DNA of 64,000 bases from NCBI GenBank assembly GCA_963662155.1, contig OY759261.1, positions 64,532,417 through 64,596,416 on the forward strand, in the 5' to 3' direction. The notes under the pieces were generated by a model. It worked only from the letters and a program-made list of their open reading frames with translations, made no database searches and was not told the origin of the DNA. This document shows positions 60,251 through 64,000 of the stretch, one piece after another. A program made the position numbers and the translations under genes. How positions within the stretch are numbered: position 1 is the first letter of the stretch; every line of letters starts with the position of its first letter. The DNA comes from Lamellibrachia columna. Its lineage: Eukaryota; Annelida; Polychaeta; Sabellida; Siboglinidae.

Positions 60251-60804
60251 GTACGTAATATCATTCAATGTTTGCAACATAAAGGTTTGTTTGTGCAAAA
60301 TGCAAAACAAAATAAAGCAAATTAAAACACGAAAACTGCACAGTAAGTGCGGTCACATGTTGGATGGGAAAACTAAAAATTGGCGTAATAATTTTACATC
60401 ATTTACCAGTTCATTGTAAACAGTAAATGTTGCATAGCAGTACATAACTATATTTATTTCAGCCAAACAACCTTCATTATGCTCAGGACTGTTGCAATAT
60501 GTCACACACGCAACTTTCTTGCTGAAGACGACTGCTTCTAAGACGTGCCAATGCCGCGTCACCTCGTATTCGTATGACTTTACATTTCACACGGAAGTCA
60601 AGCAGAGCGGCTCCGTAGCAAGTATATGCGTCTCACCTGTTGGCCAAGGGAGACATTCACCACTGCATAATACTCTATGCCTCGACAGAAGCAATGAATC
60701 TGGTCGCTCCTCTTGCAGCTTATATATTTGTATGATGCTTTCGAGGAGTAACGACGGCCGGTACAAAGTGACACTGACCGGTGAGTCTCCGAGAATAACT
60801 AGTG

Positions 60805-60846
<42 letters not shown>

Positions 60847-62867
60847 ATTACGTGCGAATCTTCAGCATCGCGTACTCTTACAGTTATACTTACAAAGTGC
60901 ATATTTGTTAAATATGAAAGGCTTAATTCCCGAAATTTTGCCGAGAATTTACATTCTATAAAAAGTATACATATTTAAAGGGCTGGAAAGTTCCAGACGC
61001 GTTGATTCGAGTCGTAAGAGCTGATGTGACGCCAATCGTACTCTAGTCGCCCAGTTGCATGACTTACGATAGATAGATAACTCGAAACTTTACGTGGACT
61101 TGGAAGTCATTGACTCAAAACTTGAATTGTCTTGCCAGTTCGTGACTTACCAAGAAATCTGGAAAGTGTTCGATATAACCAATATTTTAGACTAACATTG
61201 GCCATTTTCTTAACAGAAGTCGTATACGATTGCAATACCTAACGAGAACATGTTGTTGTGACAGGTCGGACCGAATGCAATAATTAATGCGTACTTATCA
61301 TGATTGGTTAATGTCAGAACATATATATTGTAATCGTCGTCGTTTGCAGGAGGCTATATGGGGTATCATGAGTTCCGTATTGACTGCGAAACAACTATTA
61401 TTAAAAGAACCACCCAAAACACCCCAACGAAGAAAACCACAAAGACGACACCACCAACAACTACTGCAACAACACTAACAACCACTACAACAACACTAAC
61501 AACCACTACAACAACACCAACAAATATGACGCCAGAATATAACGTCACAGGACTATCGACAATATCTCCGAAACCGACGAAGACGAAACACACCCAACCA
61601 ACACAACTAATGACATCACCTGTTGAATCGCCTACGACAGCAGCTTCTGCAATAACGATGGAAGTAACGACACAAGACGAAGACTGGTTGACACGTAGCA
61701 CAATGCCGCTGGTCTCGCACACGCGTTCGGGTAGTAACGACGAACAAAGAAGCACGACAGAGTTCGTCTCTGTCAGTGACATCAGTACAATCTCATATGA
61801 TGCCGACGTATACATTGGAAGCACACTTGTTGTAACAGACGACAACACAAGAACAGTTGAAGGAGGATACCGAGATATCACAACTACAGGTTCCCTGACG
61901 ATCATCAACAGAGGCAAACGAGTGTACCTGATGACAACGCCGATGACCTTTTCTGAAACGTCGTTCAGTCTCAACTCTCAGGTGATATCAGGTGAGCCTG
62001 TGTAGTTATTCATTCGCAATCAAACCTCAGGTGTTATCAAGTAAGTCGGTGTAGTTACTCAGCCTCGACCCTCAGGTGATGTCAAGTGAGTCGGTATAGT
62101 TACTCTGTCTCACTATCAGGTGACTCGATGTAGTTACTCACTCTCAGGTAATATCAGTTGAGTCTGTGTAGTTACTCAGTCTCAATCCTCATGTGATATT
62201 ATCCCCGTCTTCTGGTTTTGGGTCGTAATTGTTGTTGTTGTTTATTTTTCTTGCAGTCTCCCTTGCTGTGATAGGCGTTGTCCTTTTCCTCACCAGTTTT
62301 ATCGCCAGCATCGTCTTCATAATTACCAGGTGAGATATTTTTATTTTTGCTGTAACAGCACAAACACACATATGTACGTGCATACACTCGCACACACGCA
62401 TGCAGGCGCGCGCACACACACGCCCACACATACACACACCTACACATACACACGTGTGCACACCCATACACGCACGCCACATACACTACCAGCATGTACC
62501 AACCGCATGAGGATAAGAAGCGTGCGCATTTATTTGTCATACCTTCTAACTGCAGTGTTTCGTGCTATCTTTGTGTTTCGATGGTCTTCCCTTTTGGGGG
62601 ATTTATCCGTTAGTGGGACATATTGTAAGCCTTTTGTGGACAATCGTCCATATCATTCATTTGATTAATGACGATGGTATCATGATGGTTGACTGCACGT
62701 GTAGAAAATAATATGAAATCAAGTTGATGTAATGATGATGGGATTTCAAGGCATTTACTACTCTAGCTCTCTTGCTTGGTTTTGTAATAAATAAATTCAA
62801 ATGTTTCAGACGAAGACAAATGTTTGACGTAAGAAGGAGACAGGAACTCCGTCGCTGTCCTGAATAG
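60169..62867 (+). CDS. Gene copy D: predicted single-pass membrane protein with short stalk, 390 aa, five exons
   Basis: Joined exons 60169-60250, 60463-60780, 61350-61991, 62257-62329 and 62810-62867 give 1173 nt, in frame, ending in TAG. Signal peptide at about 1-21 (MRELRRTD then FILLLLCLEVVA); Cys-rich domain 29-133 with seven Cys; IDC near 144; a stalk with only degenerate TTTTTTLTTTTTT runs and no full 15-residue array; conserved DEDWLTRSTMPLVSHTRSGS, SVSDISTISYDADVYIGS and MTTPMTFSETSFSLNS; TM helix 348-371; tail RRQMFDVRRRQELRRCPE. Intron 1 is only 212 bp against 1.1-5.2 kb elsewhere. Same predicted topology as copy B. Function unknown; expression not shown. Confidence 0.72.
60463..60780 (+). 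CDS. Copy D exon 2: Cys-rich domain
   Basis: 318 nt, open, from KQPSLCSGLLQYVTHATFLL through KTTASKTCQCRVTSYSYD, ASICVSPVGQGRHSP and SSCSLYICMM to YKVTLTG. Donor GTGAGT. Confidence 0.78.
60803..60845 (+). repeat. (GTGC)n tract inside the exon 2 donor, copy D
   Basis: Starts about 22 nt after the donor, as in the other copies. Confidence 0.85.
61350..61991 (+). CDS. Copy D exon 3: shortened stalk and membrane-proximal region
   Basis: 642 nt open (1302 in copy B). After IDCETTIIKRTTQNTPTKK the stalk is short. Loss of VNTR units and of the KTPPQTAS segment accounts for the length difference. An NVT sequon occurs near EYNVTG. Confidence 0.78.
61992..62195 (+). repeat. Intron 3 donor-containing minisatellite, copy D
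   Basis: Four to five ~45-bp units of CTCAGGTGATGTCAAGTGAG and CGGTGTAGTTACTCAGT type directly after exon 3. Confidence 0.8.
62257..62329 (+). CDS. Copy D exon 4: transmembrane helix
   Basis: Reads SLAVIGVVLFLTSFIASIVF then IIT. Acceptor TTCTTGCAG, donor GTGAGA. Confidence 0.8.
62355..62475. repeat. CA-rich microsatellite in intron 4, copy D
   Basis: CACA/CGCA/TACA mixed run, same place as in A and B. Confidence 0.85.
62810..62867 (+). CDS. Copy D exon 5: cytoplasmic tail
   Basis: 58 nt giving RRQMFDVRRRQELRRCPE and TAG after acceptor ATGTTTCAG. It lacks the RQ pair present in the other tails. Confidence 0.75.
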
Positions 62868-63370
62868 TACCTCCGCTTATACAACTGACTTCGATTTAGG
62901 TCAGCAGCCGCGAAGAGTTATTTCGCTTAGAAGATGACATACGCATCGAATGGGAATAAATAACTGTAATAACTTATCACAAATAGTCGCGAATTACAAT
63001 ACGACTTAATTAACAGATTTGTGTATACATTGTCCAGTTTTAGTACTCTTTATTAAACTTTTTAGTTGGCAGTTTATTTATATATAATTGTTGTTACTAA
63101 GGTTAAACACATAATTTGTAGCGGTCACTTACAGTAAAGAATAATTGACGGATCCATCACCTGACTGTTTGCCTAGCAACTAGGTCCGTCAAACTAACAA
63201 ACATGGGTATCGCTCACGGATATTCGGCCGAAACATTTGTCTTTGCGACAAAAAAAGGCAACCTTGTTTCAGCTAGAATAGGGTGTAGGAATGTTTAATT
63301 TGACAGACGTACGCCGCCCTAGTAATGTAATATATTATATGTAGACAAGGTTGCTAAGGCGGAGCTCATC

Positions 63371-63512
63371 ATTAGGATGTTTTATCAGGTTGTTGACGGA
63401 GGTCACGCTCATTATTAGGATTTGTCATCAGATTGTTGACGGAGGTCACGCTCATTATTAGGATTTGTCATCAGATTGTTGACGGAGGTCACGCTCATCA
63501 TTAGGAATATTG
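63371..63512 (+). repeat. Minisatellite, 43-bp unit x ~3, 3' flank of copy D
   Basis: CATTATTAGGATTTGTCATC and GTTGACGGAGGTCACGCT units, homologous to 36547-36760. Confidence 0.85.
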
Positions 63513-63545
63513 CCTAGATTGTCTCTCATGCGTATTAACTGTCTT

Positions 63546-63551
63546 AATAAA
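63546..63551 (+). terminator. Candidate poly(A) signal, copy D
   Basis: AATAAA about 0.68 kb after the stop codon, matching the position of the copy B hexamer. Confidence 0.35.
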
Positions 63552-64000
63552 AACTATTGTACAATGCTAACGTGGTTTGGTTTACACACTCGCTCACCCA
63601 CGCACGCACGCACATCCATATCCTTACTCACATCACATCGATATTATAAAACTAAAATGTGGAGAAACACGACATACACCAATGTAATGTATAATCTGAC
63701 AACCATCTTGGATTTATTACTAATCAAGCTACACTATGATAGCTATCATATATATTAAAATGTGCTATACATGTGCAAACAAGTGCTTATTTATGAAAGT
63801 CTTGACTTTAATTAGGCATACATGTCAACCCTGATTGGTGGACACCTGTAAGATTGATAACTGATAACTTGATTGAATCTGGGTATATTTTGGCACCGCT
63901 GACGAAACACAACTAAAACAATTTCACGCGAATCGCTCATCAGTTTTGCTTTGAACTGATCTATTTTTTATGCGATTTAGTCGACAATGGCAGGCTAGCA

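Overview
This is AT-rich metazoan DNA, most probably from an invertebrate. There are no operons or ribosome-binding sites, the exons are spliced, there is a very high load of microsatellites and minisatellites, and several clades of LINE retrotransposon plus a tyrosine-recombinase retrotransposon are present. The style of the noncoding repeats would fit a mollusc, but that is a weak inference. I see no ordinary housekeeping gene, no tRNA or rRNA and no CRISPR array.

The backbone is a segmental tandem array. A block of roughly 9-19 kb occurs four times, all in plus orientation: duplicon A (window start to ~11.1 kb), B (~18.5-37.3 kb), C (~37.6-46.4 kb) and D (~55.3-63.9 kb). Each block carries one copy of the same five-exon gene, whose first exons lie at 5452, 21208, 40883 and 60169. 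Exon 1 encodes a signal peptide. Exon 2 encodes a ~100-residue cysteine-rich domain. Exon 3 encodes a Thr/Pro/Lys-rich mucin-like stalk of 15-residue repeats plus a conserved membrane-proximal segment. Exon 4 is a single transmembrane helix and exon 5 a short basic cytoplasmic tail. All intron phases agree between copies. Copies B (605 aa) and D (390 aa) read through with no visible lesion; A and C are broken. I do not recognise the family, and it is the best candidate here for something undescribed.

Between and inside the duplicons lie mobile elements. An RTE-like LINE remnant and a CR1-like LINE fragment sit at 0.7-2.65 kb. A palindromic foldback/MITE-like element sits at 16.4-17.0 kb. A nearly full-length minus-strand LINE with ORF1 and ORF2 lies in intron 1 of copy B (21.3-26.3 kb). 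A nested pair of CR1-like LINEs in opposite orientations lies in intron 2 (26.9-29.7 kb), and a third LINE lies in intron 3 (31.5-34.3 kb). A further LINE copy lies at 54.3-55.3 kb. Copy B thus keeps its exons although all its large insertions lie in introns.

At 46.55-53.36 kb there is a complete but inactivated Ngaro-type element. It has split direct repeats A1-ORFs-B1-A2-B2, a 5' SGNH-hydrolase-like ORF, a 42-bp hairpin-forming minisatellite, gag with a zinc knuckle, reverse transcriptase/RNase H, and a tyrosine recombinase. The lesions are gag frame changes at homopolymers, a deletion in RNase H, a TAG stop and a lost catalytic arginine in the recombinase, and a lost catalytic Asp in the hydrolase.

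The duplicons differ mainly in which minisatellite has expanded: 58 and 69 bp units upstream of gene A, 44 bp in B, and 43 bp in the 3' flanks of B and D. Microsatellites recur at matching positions just inside splice donors. Coordinates of repeats and mobile-element ends are approximate to tens of bases unless an exact boundary is stated.
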